DNA of 64,000 nt from contig JAHDEX010000001.1 of NCBI GenBank assembly GCA_020628545.1, forward strand, positions 62,001 through 126,000, written 5' to 3'. Source of the stretch: Paracoccaceae bacterium. GTDB taxonomy: Bacteria; Pseudomonadota; Alphaproteobacteria; Rhodobacterales; Rhodobacteraceae. Position numbers and translations under genes: made by a program. Positions 42,130-51,459 of this stretch are shown here, one piece after another (the first letter of the stretch is position 1; the number at the start of each line of letters is the position of its first letter). The notes under the pieces were generated by a model that made no database searches, was not told the origin of the DNA, and saw nothing but the letters and a program-made list of their open reading frames with translations.

Positions 42130-42418
42130 GGATTTGCCATGCAATTGGCCTTGCGAAACTGCGCGAAGCCGAGAACTGAGAAATGTCGGACTAGCCCGAT
42201 CAGGCGCGATGGCGAAGACCGCGCGGCTTCCCGACCCCAAAGGGGCGCAGCAAACAGAAAGTCGAGCGCAAACGTCGCGCGACCTGCGCCAATTTAACCC
42301 ATACTTTCGAAGCCTTCCTTTGTTGCTCCCATTCCCGCAAGTCAGTAGAAGACCCTCATATTCGGTGCGGGAAACGACTCGCAACGACCGTACCGATACG
42401 TCAAGTGAGGAGAGCCAC
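42130..42418 (+). other. Leader region of ctaD
   Basis: These 289 bases between the chemoreceptor stop and the ctaD start have no credible gene; an in-frame extension of ctaD to 42134 has no family match. The region should hold the ctaD promoter. No full FNR box (TTGAT-N4-ATCAA) was seen, and no clear terminator for the chemoreceptor gene. Confidence 0.4.
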
Positions 42419-44092
42419 ATGGCAGACGCCGCCATTCACGGCCATGAACACGAAGATAACCGGGGATTTTTCACCCGGTGGTTCATGTCCACCAACCATA
42501 AAGATATCGGGATCCTCTACCTGTTTGTCGCCGGTGCGTTGGGCTTCATTTCTGTCGCCTTCACCGTCTACATGCGGCTAGAGCTGATGCACCCCGGTGT
42601 GCAATACATGTGCGTCGAAGGCGCGCGGTTCCTTGCGGACGCATCCCAGCCCTGTACGCCTAACGGTCACCTCTGGAACGTCATGATCACCTATCACGGT
42701 GTCCTGATGATGTTCTTTGTGGTTATTCCGGCGCTCTTCGGCGGCTTTGGTAACTACTTCATGCCACTACAGATCGGCGCGCCAGATATGGCGTTCCCAC
42801 GCATGAATAACCTGTCCTTCTGGATGTTTGTGGCAGGATCTTCCCTCGGCGTCGCATCACTGCTAGCCCCTGGCGGCAACGGGCAACTCGGCTCCGGTGT
42901 CGGCTGGGTCCTCTATCCGCCGCTTTCGACGACGGAAGGCGGCATGTCGATGGACCTTGCGATCTTTGCGGTCCACCTGTCCGGTGCATCGTCGATCCTT
43001 GGCGCGATCAACATGATCACGACCTTCCTGAACATGCGCGCACCGGGCATGACGCTGCACAAGGTACCGCTTTTCGCCTGGTCGATCTTTGTGACAGCAT
43101 GGCTGATCCTTCTGGCATTGCCGGTGTTGGCTGGCGCGATCACGATGCTGCTGACGGATCGTAACTTCGGCACAACCTTCTTCGATCCTGCAGGCGGTGG
43201 TGACCCGATCCTTTACCAGCATATCCTGTGGTTCTTCGGGCACCCTGAAGTTTACATCATTATCATCCCTGGCTTTGGCATCATCAGCCACGTGATTGCG
43301 ACATTCTCGCGTAAGCCCATCTTCGGCTATCTACCAATGGTCTATGCGATGGTCGCCATCGGTGTTCTCGGCTTCGTCGTTTGGGCGCACCACATGTACA
43401 CGGTGGGCATGTCGCTGACGCAGCAGTCCTACTTCATGCTGGCTACCATGGTCATCGCTGTACCGACGGGCGTGAAGATTTTCAGCTGGATTGCCACGAT
43501 GTGGGGCGGTTCGGTTGAGTTCAAGACACCGATGCTTTGGGCCTTTGGTTTCCTGTTCCTCTTCACCGTTGGTGGTGTGACAGGGATCGTTCTGTCCCAA
43601 GCAGGCGTCGATCGGGCCTACCACGATACCTACTACGTCGTGGCGCACTTCCACTACGTGATGTCGCTGGGGGCGGTGTTCTGTATCTTCGCCGGGATCT
43701 ACTTCTACCTGCCGAAGATGTCGGGCCGTATGTACCCCGAGTGGGCAGGCAAGCTGCATTTCTGGGCCATGTTCATTGGCGCGAACATCACCTTCTTCCC
43801 CCAGCACTTCCTGGGCCGGAACGGGATGCCACGCCGCTACATCGACTACCCGGAGGCCTATGCGCTTTGGAATTACGTATCGTCCTGGGGTGCGTTCCTG
43901 TCTTTCGCGAGCTTTGTGTTCTTCATCGGCGTCCTCTTCTACACGCTCTTTGCAGGCCGCCGCGTGACAGAAGCCAACCCTTGGAACGAGTATGCAGATA
44001 CGCTGGAATGGACACTGCCGTCCCCGCCGCCTGAGCACACGTTTGAGACGCTGCCGAAGCAGTCCGACTGGGATAAGCAGCACGCACACTAA
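42419..44092 (+). CDS. ctaD: Cytochrome c oxidase subunit I (aa3 type)
   Basis: 557 residues, twelve membrane helices. The haem-copper motifs are in [15 protein letters not shown] (low-spin haem His), [15 protein letters not shown] (CuB His with cross-linked Tyr), WAHHMYTVG, and [14 protein letters not shown] (haem a and a3 His). It reduces oxygen to water in the cytoplasmic membrane and pumps protons. GAGGAG lies 6 bases before ATG 42419; the frame is open earlier without other support. As in many Rhodobacterales, subunit I stands apart from subunits II and III. A strong terminator follows. Confidence 0.97.
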   Translation: MADAAIHGHEHEDNRGFFTRWFMSTNHKDIGILYLFVAGALGFISVAFTVYMRLELMHPGVQYMCVEGARFLADASQPCTPNGHLWNVMITYHGVLMMFFVVIPALFGGFGNYFMPLQIGAPDMAFPRMNNLSFWMFVAGSSLGVASLLAPGGNGQLGSGVGWVLYPPLSTTEGGMSMDLAIFAVHLSGASSILGAINMITTFLNMRAPGMTLHKVPLFAWSIFVTAWLILLALPVLAGAITMLLTDRNFGTTFFDPAGGGDPILYQHILWFFGHPEVYIIIIPGFGIISHVIATFSRKPIFGYLPMVYAMVAIGVLGFVVWAHHMYTVGMSLTQQSYFMLATMVIAVPTGVKIFSWIATMWGGSVEFKTPMLWAFGFLFLFTVGGVTGIVLSQAGVDRAYHDTYYVVAHFHYVMSLGAVFCIFAGIYFYLPKMSGRMYPEWAGKLHFWAMFIGANITFFPQHFLGRNGMPRRYIDYPEAYALWNYVSSWGAFLSFASFVFFIGVLFYTLFAGRRVTEANPWNEYADTLEWTLPSPPPEHTFETLPKQSDWDKQHAH

Positions 44093-44111
44093 GCGCAGTA
44101 TTCATCACGCA

Positions 44112-44143
44112 AAAGGCCCCGTCGCATCTGACGGGGCCTTTTT
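44112..44143 (+). terminator. Rho-independent terminator of ctaD
   Basis: AAAGGCCCCGTC (44112-44123) pairs perfectly with GACGGGGCCTTT (44130-44141) across GCATCT, ending in five T. It lies 20 bases after the ctaD stop. As the A-run on the other side is also present, it could also serve the minus strand. Confidence 0.9.
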
Positions 44144-44165
44144 CATTGCAGGCGCAGTCGGTGAG

Positions 44166-44552
44166 TTAAACTGTCGCCTTTCCCCGCGCCAACGCAACCG
44201 CGATCAGGATACCCCCTGCCGCCCCGAACAAGATGGTCCCGCCGGCAAAGCCCGTGTGCAAGCCAACAGGCCCATAAGCCCAGGGCGCAAAGTTCAGCGC
44301 CAGACCATCGCACAACATCGCAGCAAGCGTGAAGCAGACAACTGGCGCAACCATGTCGCTTTGTGGCCGCTCGAGAATCTTTGCAGCGATCCAAAGCGTT
44401 GGCCAACCGATCAGGCAGGCGATACACAGAAACACAACGTGGCGTATCCCCTGATCAAACATCGCCGGACCAAAAATGCGAATAACTAACAATGCGACGA
44501 ACCAACCGCCTATGCCGTACAGCACCATCAATCTGATTTCTTTGGGTGTCAT
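44166..44552 (-). CDS. DUF5367 family membrane protein
   Basis: 128 residues with four predicted membrane helices (about 7-27, 38-57, 65-85, 99-121). The sequence matches the small integral membrane family DUF5367, whose role is not known. The gene is divergent from a TetR regulator and one of two identical palindromes lies 20 bases upstream of its start, so it is almost certainly the regulated target. Confidence 0.8.
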   Translation of the reverse strand: MTPKEIRLMVLYGIGGWFVALLVIRIFGPAMFDQGIRHVVFLCIACLIGWPTLWIAAKILERPQSDMVAPVVCFTLAAMLCDGLALNFAPWAYGPVGLHTGFAGGTILFGAAGGILIAVALARGKATV

Positions 44553-44571
44553 TGGGCATCTCCTCTTTCAA

Positions 44572-44587
44572 TGTAGCATGTGCTACA
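44572..44587. promoter_or_regulatory. TetR operator 1
   Basis: TGTAGCA-TG-TGCTACA, with perfect 7-base arms, lies 20 bases upstream of the DUF5367 start. It is the same element as operator 2 with different central bases. Two equal copies in a 69-base divergent gap mark it as the binding site of the adjacent TetR protein. Confidence 0.75.
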
Positions 44588-44597
44588 CCTACAAAAA

Positions 44598-44613
44598 TGT
44601 AGCACATGCTACA
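44598..44613. promoter_or_regulatory. TetR operator 2
   Basis: TGTAGCA-CA-TGCTACA, with perfect 7-base arms, ends 8 bases before the TetR start codon. Its centre is 26 bases from that of operator 1. Binding here would block both the TetR promoter and ribosome access, consistent with autorepression. Confidence 0.75.
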
Positions 44614-44621
44614 ATCCTGAA

Positions 44622-45161
44622 ATGACGGCTCCGACTCCGACACAAGCAAAACTGCTAATGCCCATGGCGGACTATGTGCTGGAAAATGGCTTGCAGACGG
44701 CCAGCCTGCGACCATTGGCCAAGGCTGCGGGCACAAGTGACCGCATGTTGATCTATCATTTTGACAGCAAAGACGTGCTTTTGGGGCACATCATGCGCTT
44801 CATCGCTGAACAAATGGCGACTGGTCTTGCGACAACCCTCTCCTCGACGGGCCCGATGCCTGCCCACACTTTGCTGACCCGGGTCTGGGACCTTGCGCAG
44901 AGGTCTGAGATGCGCCGTACACTGCGGATTTGGCTGGAACTGACGTCCATGGCCGCACGGGGGGACGACACGACTCAAGCCGTGGCGCAAGACATCGCGG
45001 ATCGGTTTCTGGACTGGACCGCGGCGCACCTCAAGACGCCCACCCTCGCCCCTGTGGTGCTCACCCACTTCGAGGGTTTGGTTGTATTGCAGGAGGCCGG
45101 TCGCGCGGACGTCGCCAACCAATCCCTCGCCGCGCTGAAGGATATTCTTGGTGAGCGATAA
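44622..45161 (+). CDS. TetR family transcriptional regulator
   Basis: 179 residues from ATG 44622. An N-terminal helix-turn-helix (about 12-58) has LRPLAKAAGTSDRMLIYHFDSKDVLLGHI; the rest is the helical ligand domain. The frame is open to 44580, but that would run through operator 2. The twin palindromes upstream are its probable binding sites, controlling itself and the DUF5367 gene. The ligand is unknown. Confidence 0.9.
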   Translation: MTAPTPTQAKLLMPMADYVLENGLQTASLRPLAKAAGTSDRMLIYHFDSKDVLLGHIMRFIAEQMATGLATTLSSTGPMPAHTLLTRVWDLAQRSEMRRTLRIWLELTSMAARGDDTTQAVAQDIADRFLDWTAAHLKTPTLAPVVLTHFEGLVVLQEAGRADVANQSLAALKDILGER

Positions 45162-45247
45162 CCCGATAATCCGTCCAGCGCATGATAGTTTTGCCCGCGA
45201 CACCTCGTCCGTTTGTACGAGCGGCACCTGCGCGCTACCTACCCCAT

Positions 45248-45736
45248 ATGCCGTATGAATGGTCCAAAGAACCGCCGCACAACGCCCCTGAGTGGGAGTT
45301 GAGCCTCTGGCCGTACCGGTCGCTTCTGCGCAAAGATTTTGTCATCTTCATCGGTGCCACGATGGCATTGCTGGCGCTGCCCCTCATAGTGGTCCTTGGC
45401 TCACCCATTCTCTGGGGCTTGCTCCCCTTCTTTGCGCTTGCGCTCTGGGGCATCTGGTTTGCGCTGAATGTTAGCTATAAGCGCGGTGAAGTTTTGGAAG
45501 AGCTGCGCGTCAATGAGGACACCGCCTTTCTGACGCGGCACAACCCCGACAAATCCCAACAAGAATGGGAAGCGAACCGCTACTGGGTCACCGTTCATCT
45601 ACACCCGAAAGGCGGACCCGTTCCGAACTACCTCACGCTGCGTGGCGGTCCGCGCGAGGTTGAAATCGGTCGGTTTCTCGATGAGAGCGAGCGTCTTGCA
45701 CTCTACGGTGATCTGAAGCGCGCGCTCAAAGTCTAG
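45248..45736 (+). CDS. DUF2244 membrane protein
   Basis: 162 residues from ATG 45248, matching the family start MPYEW. Two membrane helices (about 33-52 and 56-75) are followed by a cytoplasmic domain with VNEDTAFLTRHNP, WEANRYWVTVHLHPKGGPVPNYLTLRG and VEIGRFLDESER. DUF2244 proteins are widespread in alphaproteobacteria and often encoded near cytochrome oxidase genes; the function is not known. Here ctaD lies about 1.1 kb upstream. The gene overlaps the convergent DUF3008 gene by 4 bases. Confidence 0.87.
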   Translation: MPYEWSKEPPHNAPEWELSLWPYRSLLRKDFVIFIGATMALLALPLIVVLGSPILWGLLPFFALALWGIWFALNVSYKRGEVLEELRVNEDTAFLTRHNPDKSQQEWEANRYWVTVHLHPKGGPVPNYLTLRGGPREVEIGRFLDESERLALYGDLKRALKV

Positions 45737-45915
45737 TCGGCTTCGTCGGGCAAATCGTCGTGCGACGTGCTCGCCATGTCTTCAAGCTCTGCTTCGCTCA
45801 TGTCGTCATACATCTCGCGTGACGCACCTTGCAGATCAGATACCTTCGTATCACCGCGTTTTGCGGAAAGGGCCGCACCTGCGGCCCGTTGTTGTGCTTT
45901 GGATTTGGCTTTCAT
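45733..45915 (-). CDS. DUF3008 family small protein
   Basis: 60 residues. It starts MKAKSKAQQRAAGAALSAKRG, the signature of DUF3008, followed by an acidic half ending DDLPDEAD. These are small charged proteins of unknown role found across proteobacteria, possibly induced by stress. It is convergent with the DUF2244 gene (4-base overlap) and lies downstream of yqeY on the same strand. Confidence 0.85.
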   Translation of the reverse strand: MKAKSKAQQRAAGAALSAKRGDTKVSDLQGASREMYDDMSEAELEDMASTSHDDLPDEAD

Positions 45916-45958
45916 GGAAAGGCTCCCAGGTCAGATACTGCCCGGGATGCCCCTATGG

Positions 45959-46420
45959 CTAACCGAGCTTTGTCTTAACCATAGGACCGACTTTGCCGAA
46001 ATCCATTTGGCCAGTGTATTTCTCTTTCAAGGCACCCATGACCTTACCCATGTCCCGGATGCTTTCCGCACCCACGGTTGCAATCGCATCGGTGATCGCA
46101 GCTTCGGTCTCTTCGTCACTCAGTTTCTTGGGCAGGAACGTTTCGATCACCTTGATCTCGTTCAACTCCTTTTCGGCAAGTTCAAGCCGTCCGCCCTCTT
46201 CATAAGCGCGCGCGCTTTCCTGGCGTTGCTTGACCATCCGACCGAGGATCGAAAGGACCTCTGTGTCACCACAGCTGCCCGCATCCTCTTCGGTTCCGCG
46301 CAGGGCGATATCCCGGTCCTTGATTGCAGCGTTAATCAGGCGCAGGGTCGATAGACGCTCCGCATCCTTTGCTTTCATCGCGTCTTTCAGGGCCGTCCCG
46401 ACCCGTGTGCGCATGTCCAT
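45959..46420 (-). CDS. GatB/YqeY domain protein
   Basis: 153 residues, all helical. The N-terminal RTRVGTALKDAMKAKDAERLSTLRLI and the C-terminal YqeY part, with ITDAIATVGAESIRDMGKVMGALKEKY, match the tRNA-binding tail domain of GatB. YqeY proteins are thought to bind tRNA, but the exact role is not settled. It is divergent from carA, a common order in this group, and a good sigma-70 promoter lies just upstream. Confidence 0.92.
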   Translation of the reverse strand: MDMRTRVGTALKDAMKAKDAERLSTLRLINAAIKDRDIALRGTEEDAGSCGDTEVLSILGRMVKQRQESARAYEEGGRLELAEKELNEIKVIETFLPKKLSDEETEAAITDAIATVGAESIRDMGKVMGALKEKYTGQMDFGKVGPMVKTKLG

Positions 46421-46454
46421 GATGGCTCCCGTTCATCAATTGCGACAGTCCGCA

Positions 46455-46483
46455 ATATTATGCATACGCAGCACCCATGACAA
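46455..46483 (-). promoter_or_regulatory. Sigma-70-type promoter of yqeY
   Basis: On the minus strand TTGTCA (46478-46483) and TAATAT (46455-46460) are exactly 17 bases apart. The -10 element ends 34 bases before the yqeY start. This is the best match to a standard promoter seen in the window. Confidence 0.65.
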
Positions 46484-46531
46484 GGGATCAAACGCAACGT
46501 CGTCTTGTCGTAAATCATGGTGAATGTGCCC

Positions 46532-46560
46532 TTGACCTGCCCCGCGGCACCACTTAGGAC
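46532..46560 (+). promoter_or_regulatory. Possible sigma-70 promoter of carA
   Basis: TTGACC (46532-46537) and TAGGAC (46555-46560) are separated by 17 bases, and the -10 lies 32 bases before the carA ATG. The -35 is strong, the -10 weak. Confidence 0.4.
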
Positions 46561-46592
46561 CAGCACAATTTGCCAAATCGGGGGATCCGCCA

Positions 46593-47759
46593 ATGCCTGT
46601 GCATATGACACAAAAGCCAACGGCCTGCCTGGCCCTAGCGGATGGGACGGTCTTTTACGGCAAGGGCTTTGGCGCCACTGGAGAGACCACCGCAGAACTG
46701 TGCTTTAACACCGCGATGACCGGCTATCAGGAGATTATGACCGATCCCTCCTACGCAGGGCAGATCGTCACCTTCACCTTCCCCCACATTGGTAATACTG
46801 GCGTCACTCCTGAAGATGACGAGACCGCAGACCCGGTTGCGGCAGGCATGGTTGTGAAATGGGACCCGACCGACGCGTCTAACTGGCGCGCCACGGAAGA
46901 GCTGACAGATTGGCTTGCCAAACGGAACCGGATTGGGATGGGAGGTGTGGACACGCGCCGCCTGACCCGTGCCATCCGGCATCAGGGCGCGCCCCATGTT
47001 GCGATGGCCCACAATCCAGATGGCAAATTTGACATCGAAGCCCTTGTCGCAGCGGCGCGGGGGTTCTCTGGACTTGAAGGGCTCGACCTTGCCAAGGAGG
47101 TCACGTGCGCACAGTCCTATCACTGGAACGAGATGCGGTGGGCTTGGCCAGAAGGGTACCCAACGCAAGACAACCCTCAACACAAGGTTGTCGCGATCGA
47201 CTACGGCGCCAAACGCAATATCCTGCGCTGCCTTGCGTCGGCAGGCTGTGATGTCACCGTCCTTCCCGCCACGGCGACAGCGGAAGATGTGCTCTCGCTC
47301 AATCCCGATGGGGTATTCCTGTCGAACGGTCCGGGTGATCCGGCGGCAACGGGCACATACGCGGTGCCAATGATCAAGGGTGTCCTCGAAAAAGACCTGC
47401 CGGTTTTCGGCATCTGTCTGGGACACCAGATGCTCGCCCTCGCCTTGGGAGCAAAGACGATCAAGATGAACCACGGCCACCACGGTGCCAACCACCCGGT
47501 GAAGGATCATACGACGGGCAAGGTTGAGATCACTTCTATGAACCACGGCTTCACTGTCGACAGCCAGTCGTTGCCTGACGGTGTTGAAGAAACGCATGTT
47601 TCGCTTTTTGATGGGTCAAACTGCGGCATCGCTTTGACCGGTCGACCCGTCTTTTCGGTGCAATACCACCCGGAAGCGAGCCCCGGCCCGCAAGACAGCT
47701 ACTACCTGTTCGAGCGCTTCGCAGCCGCGATGGCCGAGCGCGCACCGATTTCGGCTTAA
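46593..47759 (+). CDS. carA: Carbamoyl-phosphate synthase small (glutaminase) subunit
   Basis: 388 residues. The N-terminal domain (LALADGTVFYGKGFGATGET) is followed by the class I glutamine amidotransferase domain. The latter has oxyanion Gly in LSNGPGDP, nucleophile Cys in GICLGHQ, and His/Glu in YHPEASPGP. It releases ammonia from glutamine for carbamoyl phosphate used in arginine and pyrimidine synthesis. The large subunit gene is not in the window. The start at 46593 has GGGGGA upstream; an ATG at 46605 is an alternative. Confidence 0.97.
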   Translation: MPVHMTQKPTACLALADGTVFYGKGFGATGETTAELCFNTAMTGYQEIMTDPSYAGQIVTFTFPHIGNTGVTPEDDETADPVAAGMVVKWDPTDASNWRATEELTDWLAKRNRIGMGGVDTRRLTRAIRHQGAPHVAMAHNPDGKFDIEALVAAARGFSGLEGLDLAKEVTCAQSYHWNEMRWAWPEGYPTQDNPQHKVVAIDYGAKRNILRCLASAGCDVTVLPATATAEDVLSLNPDGVFLSNGPGDPAATGTYAVPMIKGVLEKDLPVFGICLGHQMLALALGAKTIKMNHGHHGANHPVKDHTTGKVEITSMNHGFTVDSQSLPDGVEETHVSLFDGSNCGIALTGRPVFSVQYHPEASPGPQDSYYLFERFAAAMAERAPISA

Positions 47760-47836
47760 GGCCGAAGTAACCTTAACCGGCGCTTAACCAACACAGGCTA
47801 CCGAATGCGTAGTGAAACGGTTTGGCAGGTCGGCAG

Positions 47837-49549
47837 ATGTTGGATTCAGGACTGCATCAGACGGCACCGCAGGGTGACGGTTGGTGCGCGCACATCGATC
47901 CTTTGGTCGATCCGCCGGACCTCTCGCTCATTGCGCGTTGGGCACCGCATGCCTGTTTGCAGGACCGAATCCTTCCCTGGCGCCGGATTGCAGGATCTGT
48001 GGTGATCCTCGTTCATGATCCGTCGGACTATGCACGACAACACGACGCACTCTCAATGACCTTTGGAAAGGTCCGGATGGGGCTAACGACCAGCTCACAA
48101 CTGCAAAAGGTTGTCGCACGCCATTTCGACCCAATGCTGACCGCACGCGCGGAAACACGTGTCCCGGATAACGTGAGCAGCCGAACCTGGAATGCAAAGC
48201 TTATGCTGGGTGTCGCACTCGTTACTGTGCTCTCAACCGCCCTGCTGTTTCTCACGTCACCAACGCTTGGCTTTGCTCTTTTGAGCCTTTGGGCTGTCAT
48301 CGCCCTTGTGGCCAACACCTTGCTGAAGGCAGCTGCCGCCATTGTGGGCATTTTCTCTTCCCCAACCCGAAGCGACAGCCTGCCTCTGGCCGCACAGGAA
48401 TTGCCGAGCTTCTCCGTGTTGATCCCACTCTACAAGGAGCCTGCAATTGCAGGTCACCTGCTGGAACGGATCCAGCGGTTCGACTACCCACGCGACCGTC
48501 TGGACGTTTGCCTTGTTCTTGAAGCAGATGACGACACAACCCGCACAGCACTCACCCAATCCAAACTGCCGGATTGGGTGCGCCCGATCATCGTCCCAAA
48601 CGGGACACTTAAGACTAAGCCACGCGCGCTGAACTATGCGCTCGACTTCGCGCGAGGCGACATCGTTGGCGTCTATGACGCAGAGGACGCGCCGGACCCA
48701 CACCAACTGCGCCACGTCGCCCAGCATTTTGCCAACCGGCGTGAGAACGTGGCCTGCCTGCAAGGCGTGCTTGACTACTACAATGCCCCGGCAAACTGGC
48801 TGACGCGCTGTTTCACACTCGAATATGCGGCCTGGTTTCGTGTGGTTCTGCCGGGTCTCGAACGACTGGGACTGGTGGTGCCATTGGGCGGAACGACACT
48901 GTTTTTCCGTCGCAAAGTGCTAGAGAGCCTCGGCGCCTGGGATGCCCACAACGTCACCGAAGATGCCGACCTTGGCGTGCGGCTGGCACGTCATGGATAC
49001 CGGACAGAGCTCATCGCGACGACCACGCAAGAAGAAGCAAACGGGCGCGTCTGGCCGTGGATCAAGCAGAGATCGCGATGGCTCAAGGGCTACGCCATCA
49101 CCTACGGGGTCCATATGCGCAACCCACGTCAGCTCTATCAGGATCTCGGCGCGCGACGTTTCTGGGGCTTTCAAATCCTGTTTGCCGGCACTCTCTCTCA
49201 GTTCGTGCTGGCACCCGTCCTCTGGTCGTTCTGGGTCGTACCATTTGGCATTGCGCACCCAATCGCCACGTTGTTGACCGGCCCAGTATTTCTCACAGTC
49301 GTTGGATGTTTCATCCTGTCCGAGGTCACCAACATGTTCATCCACGCGCTCGGTGTCACAAAGGCGCGTAAGATGTGGTTGATCAAATGGATACCTACCC
49401 TGCACCTCTATTTCCCACTTGCTGCGCTCGCTGCATACAAAGGTCTATGGGAACTGACGTCAAAGCCATTCTATTGGGATAAGACCGCCCACGGCATTCA
49501 ATTGTCAAAGACTAAGGGGTCGCCTCAGCATCCAACTTCAACCGCGTGA
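47837..49549 (+). CDS. Membrane family 2 glycosyltransferase with extra N-terminal domain
   Basis: About 570 residues from ATG 47837 (a TTG at 47822 is in frame). The N-terminal 110 or so residues form a soluble region resembling the domain that precedes some bacterial glycosyltransferases. Two helices follow (about 125-165). The GT2 catalytic domain has FSVLIPLYKEP, the acidic motif YDAEDAPDP, NVTEDADLG and the processive-type QRSRW (KQRSRWLKG), followed by four or so C-terminal helices. The QxxRW motif points to a polysaccharide synthase-like enzyme; the product is unknown. The 3' end overlaps the convergent GntR gene by 38 bases. Confidence 0.9.
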   Translation: MLDSGLHQTAPQGDGWCAHIDPLVDPPDLSLIARWAPHACLQDRILPWRRIAGSVVILVHDPSDYARQHDALSMTFGKVRMGLTTSSQLQKVVARHFDPMLTARAETRVPDNVSSRTWNAKLMLGVALVTVLSTALLFLTSPTLGFALLSLWAVIALVANTLLKAAAAIVGIFSSPTRSDSLPLAAQELPSFSVLIPLYKEPAIAGHLLERIQRFDYPRDRLDVCLVLEADDDTTRTALTQSKLPDWVRPIIVPNGTLKTKPRALNYALDFARGDIVGVYDAEDAPDPHQLRHVAQHFANRRENVACLQGVLDYYNAPANWLTRCFTLEYAAWFRVVLPGLERLGLVVPLGGTTLFFRRKVLESLGAWDAHNVTEDADLGVRLARHGYRTELIATTTQEEANGRVWPWIKQRSRWLKGYAITYGVHMRNPRQLYQDLGARRFWGFQILFAGTLSQFVLAPVLWSFWVVPFGIAHPIATLLTGPVFLTVVGCFILSEVTNMFIHALGVTKARKMWLIKWIPTLHLYFPLAALAAYKGLWELTSKPFYWDKTAHGIQLSKTKGSPQHPTSTA

Positions 49550-50156
49550 CGTAAGCCTTTGAGATATGGTCACGAAGGGCCTTATCCGCCGCATCGCCAT
49601 CACCCGCCTCAATCGCGCTCACAATCTGGCCGTGCTCCGCGAGCGTGTCTTGGGGGCGCCCCTCTGCCGCGATAGATGTTGTTGCCAGAAGCGCCATCGA
49701 CCGATGCACTAGGTCAAGCTGTTGCACCAAGAATCGATTGTGCGAGGCGAGATGAATTTGTTTGTGAAACCGACGGTTCGCCCGGCTCAGCGCATCGGGG
49801 TCATTCAAATGCGCTTCGTCCTGTTCCAGCATGTCGCGCAAAACTCCAACCTCTTCCGGCGTCGCATGCCGCGCTGCCAACCGCGCCGCAAGCCCTTCGA
49901 GGTTACCGCGCACCACATAAAGTTCTGCCATCTGGGTGTGATCAAGCGATGCGACAATCAGCGACCGCCCGTCGCGGGTTAGCAGACCTTGCGTTTCCAG
50001 CCGCTGCAACGCCTCCCGGATCGGCGTGCGTGAAACGCCAAAGCGCTCCGCCAATTCGCTTTCAACCAACCGGTCCCCCGGCACGTAGGCATGGCTGTCA
50101 ATCGCCTCGAGGATCAGCGCATAGGCGTCCTTTTGTGTGGTCTTGGTATCGTACAT
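49512..50156 (-). CDS. GntR family regulator with FCD domain
   Basis: 214 residues. The N-terminal winged helix (about 8-70) has LVESELAERFGVSRTPIREALQRLE. The C-terminal helical FCD domain (about 78-205) has likely metal-binding His residues in NRRFHKQIHLASHN and LAEHGQIVSAIEAGD. FCD regulators respond to organic acids and bind TNGTNNNACNA-type sites; such a site occurs before ppdK at 63717-63727. The target is unknown. It overlaps the convergent glycosyltransferase by 38 bases and is divergent from the UbiH-like gene. Confidence 0.9.
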   Translation of the reverse strand: MYDTKTTQKDAYALILEAIDSHAYVPGDRLVESELAERFGVSRTPIREALQRLETQGLLTRDGRSLIVASLDHTQMAELYVVRGNLEGLAARLAARHATPEEVGVLRDMLEQDEAHLNDPDALSRANRRFHKQIHLASHNRFLVQQLDLVHRSMALLATTSIAAEGRPQDTLAEHGQIVSAIEAGDGDAADKALRDHISKAYVTRLKLDAEATP

Positions 50157-50256
50157 GTCGTTCTCCCCGCATGAATTAACCTAGGGCCGCCTGCCCCCCG
50201 TGGCAATCCGCCGCTTTTGGGTTTCCGCAAGACCCGTTGCGGCCTATGTGTCAGAC

Positions 50257-51450
50257 ATGGAACGCAAATCAGCAGAGATCGTGATTGCAGGCGGCGGTGT
50301 TGCGGGGCTGAGCGCCGCAGCGGCCTTTGGCTCGGTCGGGTATTCCGTCGTGATCGTTGACCCTGCCCCGCCAATTACCGACGAGGCAACGGAAGGGGCC
50401 GATCTACGCACAACGGCCTTTCTGCAACCTGCGCGTACGATGCTTGAGTCTGCGGGTGTATGGGAGGCTTTGACCCCCGACGCGATGCCGTTGCAGGTCA
50501 TGCGGATCGTGGATGTTAGTAGCGAGGATGGCACGCCGCGCGTCACTGCAGACTTCAATGCCAGCGACATTTCTGACCTGCCTTTCGGGTGGAATCTGCC
50601 AAACTGGCTGATCCGCCGCGCGTTGATTCAACGACTGGCCACGCTTGAGACTGTCGATTTTCGTCCGGGCGTCGGTTTCAAAGCCATGTTGGCGCGGGAC
50701 ACGGAAGTTCTCGTGAATTTAACCGACGACACGCAGGTCCGCGCACAGATGCTGATTGGCGCAGATGGCCGCAACTCGGCAGTGCGTGAAGCGGTTGGGA
50801 TCGGTGTGAAAACTACGCGCTATGGCCAAAAGGCTTTGACCTTTGCGGTGACACACGCCGCACCGCACGACAATGTCTCAACTGAAATTCATCGGTCCGG
50901 TGGCCCGTTCACCCTTGTACCCTTGCCTGATCACAAAGGGCAGCCCTGCTCTGCCGTCGTGTGGATGGAGGACGGACCAGAAGCACAACGGCTGGCGAAG
51001 CTTCCGGAGGAGGCCTTTTGCGAAGCTGCGACAGCCCGCAGCGCTGCCATCTACGGCCCGTTGAAACTTGCAAGCCGGCGCATGGTTTGGCCAATCATAA
51101 GTCAGGTGGCGAACAGCCTGACAACATCGCGCACCGCTTTGGTCGCAGAAGCCGCGCATGTCATGCCGCCAATCGGCGCACAGGGGCTGAACACGTCCTT
51201 AAAAGACCTCGCATGTCTGCTGGAGCTGGCAAATAAACACGCGGTCGGCAGCGCACCGATGCTCGCGGCCTATCAGCGTCAACGTCATCCGGACATTCTG
51301 CTGAGGGCCAAGGGAATTGACGCCCTGAACCGCGCATCGAAGGCTGGATCGCCACTGGTCCAAGATCTGCGCGTCGCTGGGATCAAAGCGCTCTACGGCA
51401 TCGGCCCTGTGAGATCCGGCCTGATGCGCCTCGGTCTTGGTGCCAACTAG
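50257..51450 (+). CDS. FAD-dependent monooxygenase of the UbiH/UbiF/COQ6 family
   Basis: 397 residues from ATG 50257; an in-frame GTG at 50200 lacks support. The dinucleotide-binding motif is IVIAGGGVAGLSAAAAFG. ADGRNSAVREAVGI contains the DG motif of flavin hydroxylases, and EAAHVMPPIGAQGLNTSLKD is the GD-like ubiquinone hydroxylase signature. It likely hydroxylates the ring of a ubiquinone precursor at the membrane. It is divergent from the GntR gene and convergent with the aminotransferase. Confidence 0.9.
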   Translation: MERKSAEIVIAGGGVAGLSAAAAFGSVGYSVVIVDPAPPITDEATEGADLRTTAFLQPARTMLESAGVWEALTPDAMPLQVMRIVDVSSEDGTPRVTADFNASDISDLPFGWNLPNWLIRRALIQRLATLETVDFRPGVGFKAMLARDTEVLVNLTDDTQVRAQMLIGADGRNSAVREAVGIGVKTTRYGQKALTFAVTHAAPHDNVSTEIHRSGGPFTLVPLPDHKGQPCSAVVWMEDGPEAQRLAKLPEEAFCEAATARSAAIYGPLKLASRRMVWPIISQVANSLTTSRTALVAEAAHVMPPIGAQGLNTSLKDLACLLELANKHAVGSAPMLAAYQRQRHPDILLRAKGIDALNRASKAGSPLVQDLRVAGIKALYGIGPVRSGLMRLGLGAN

Positions 51451-51459
51451 GCCGACAGC

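Noticed and set aside
42134-42418. An N-terminal extension of ctaD by 95 codons
   Set aside because: The extension is arginine-rich with no similarity to oxidase subunit I, and a strong GAGGAG site precedes the ATG at 42419.
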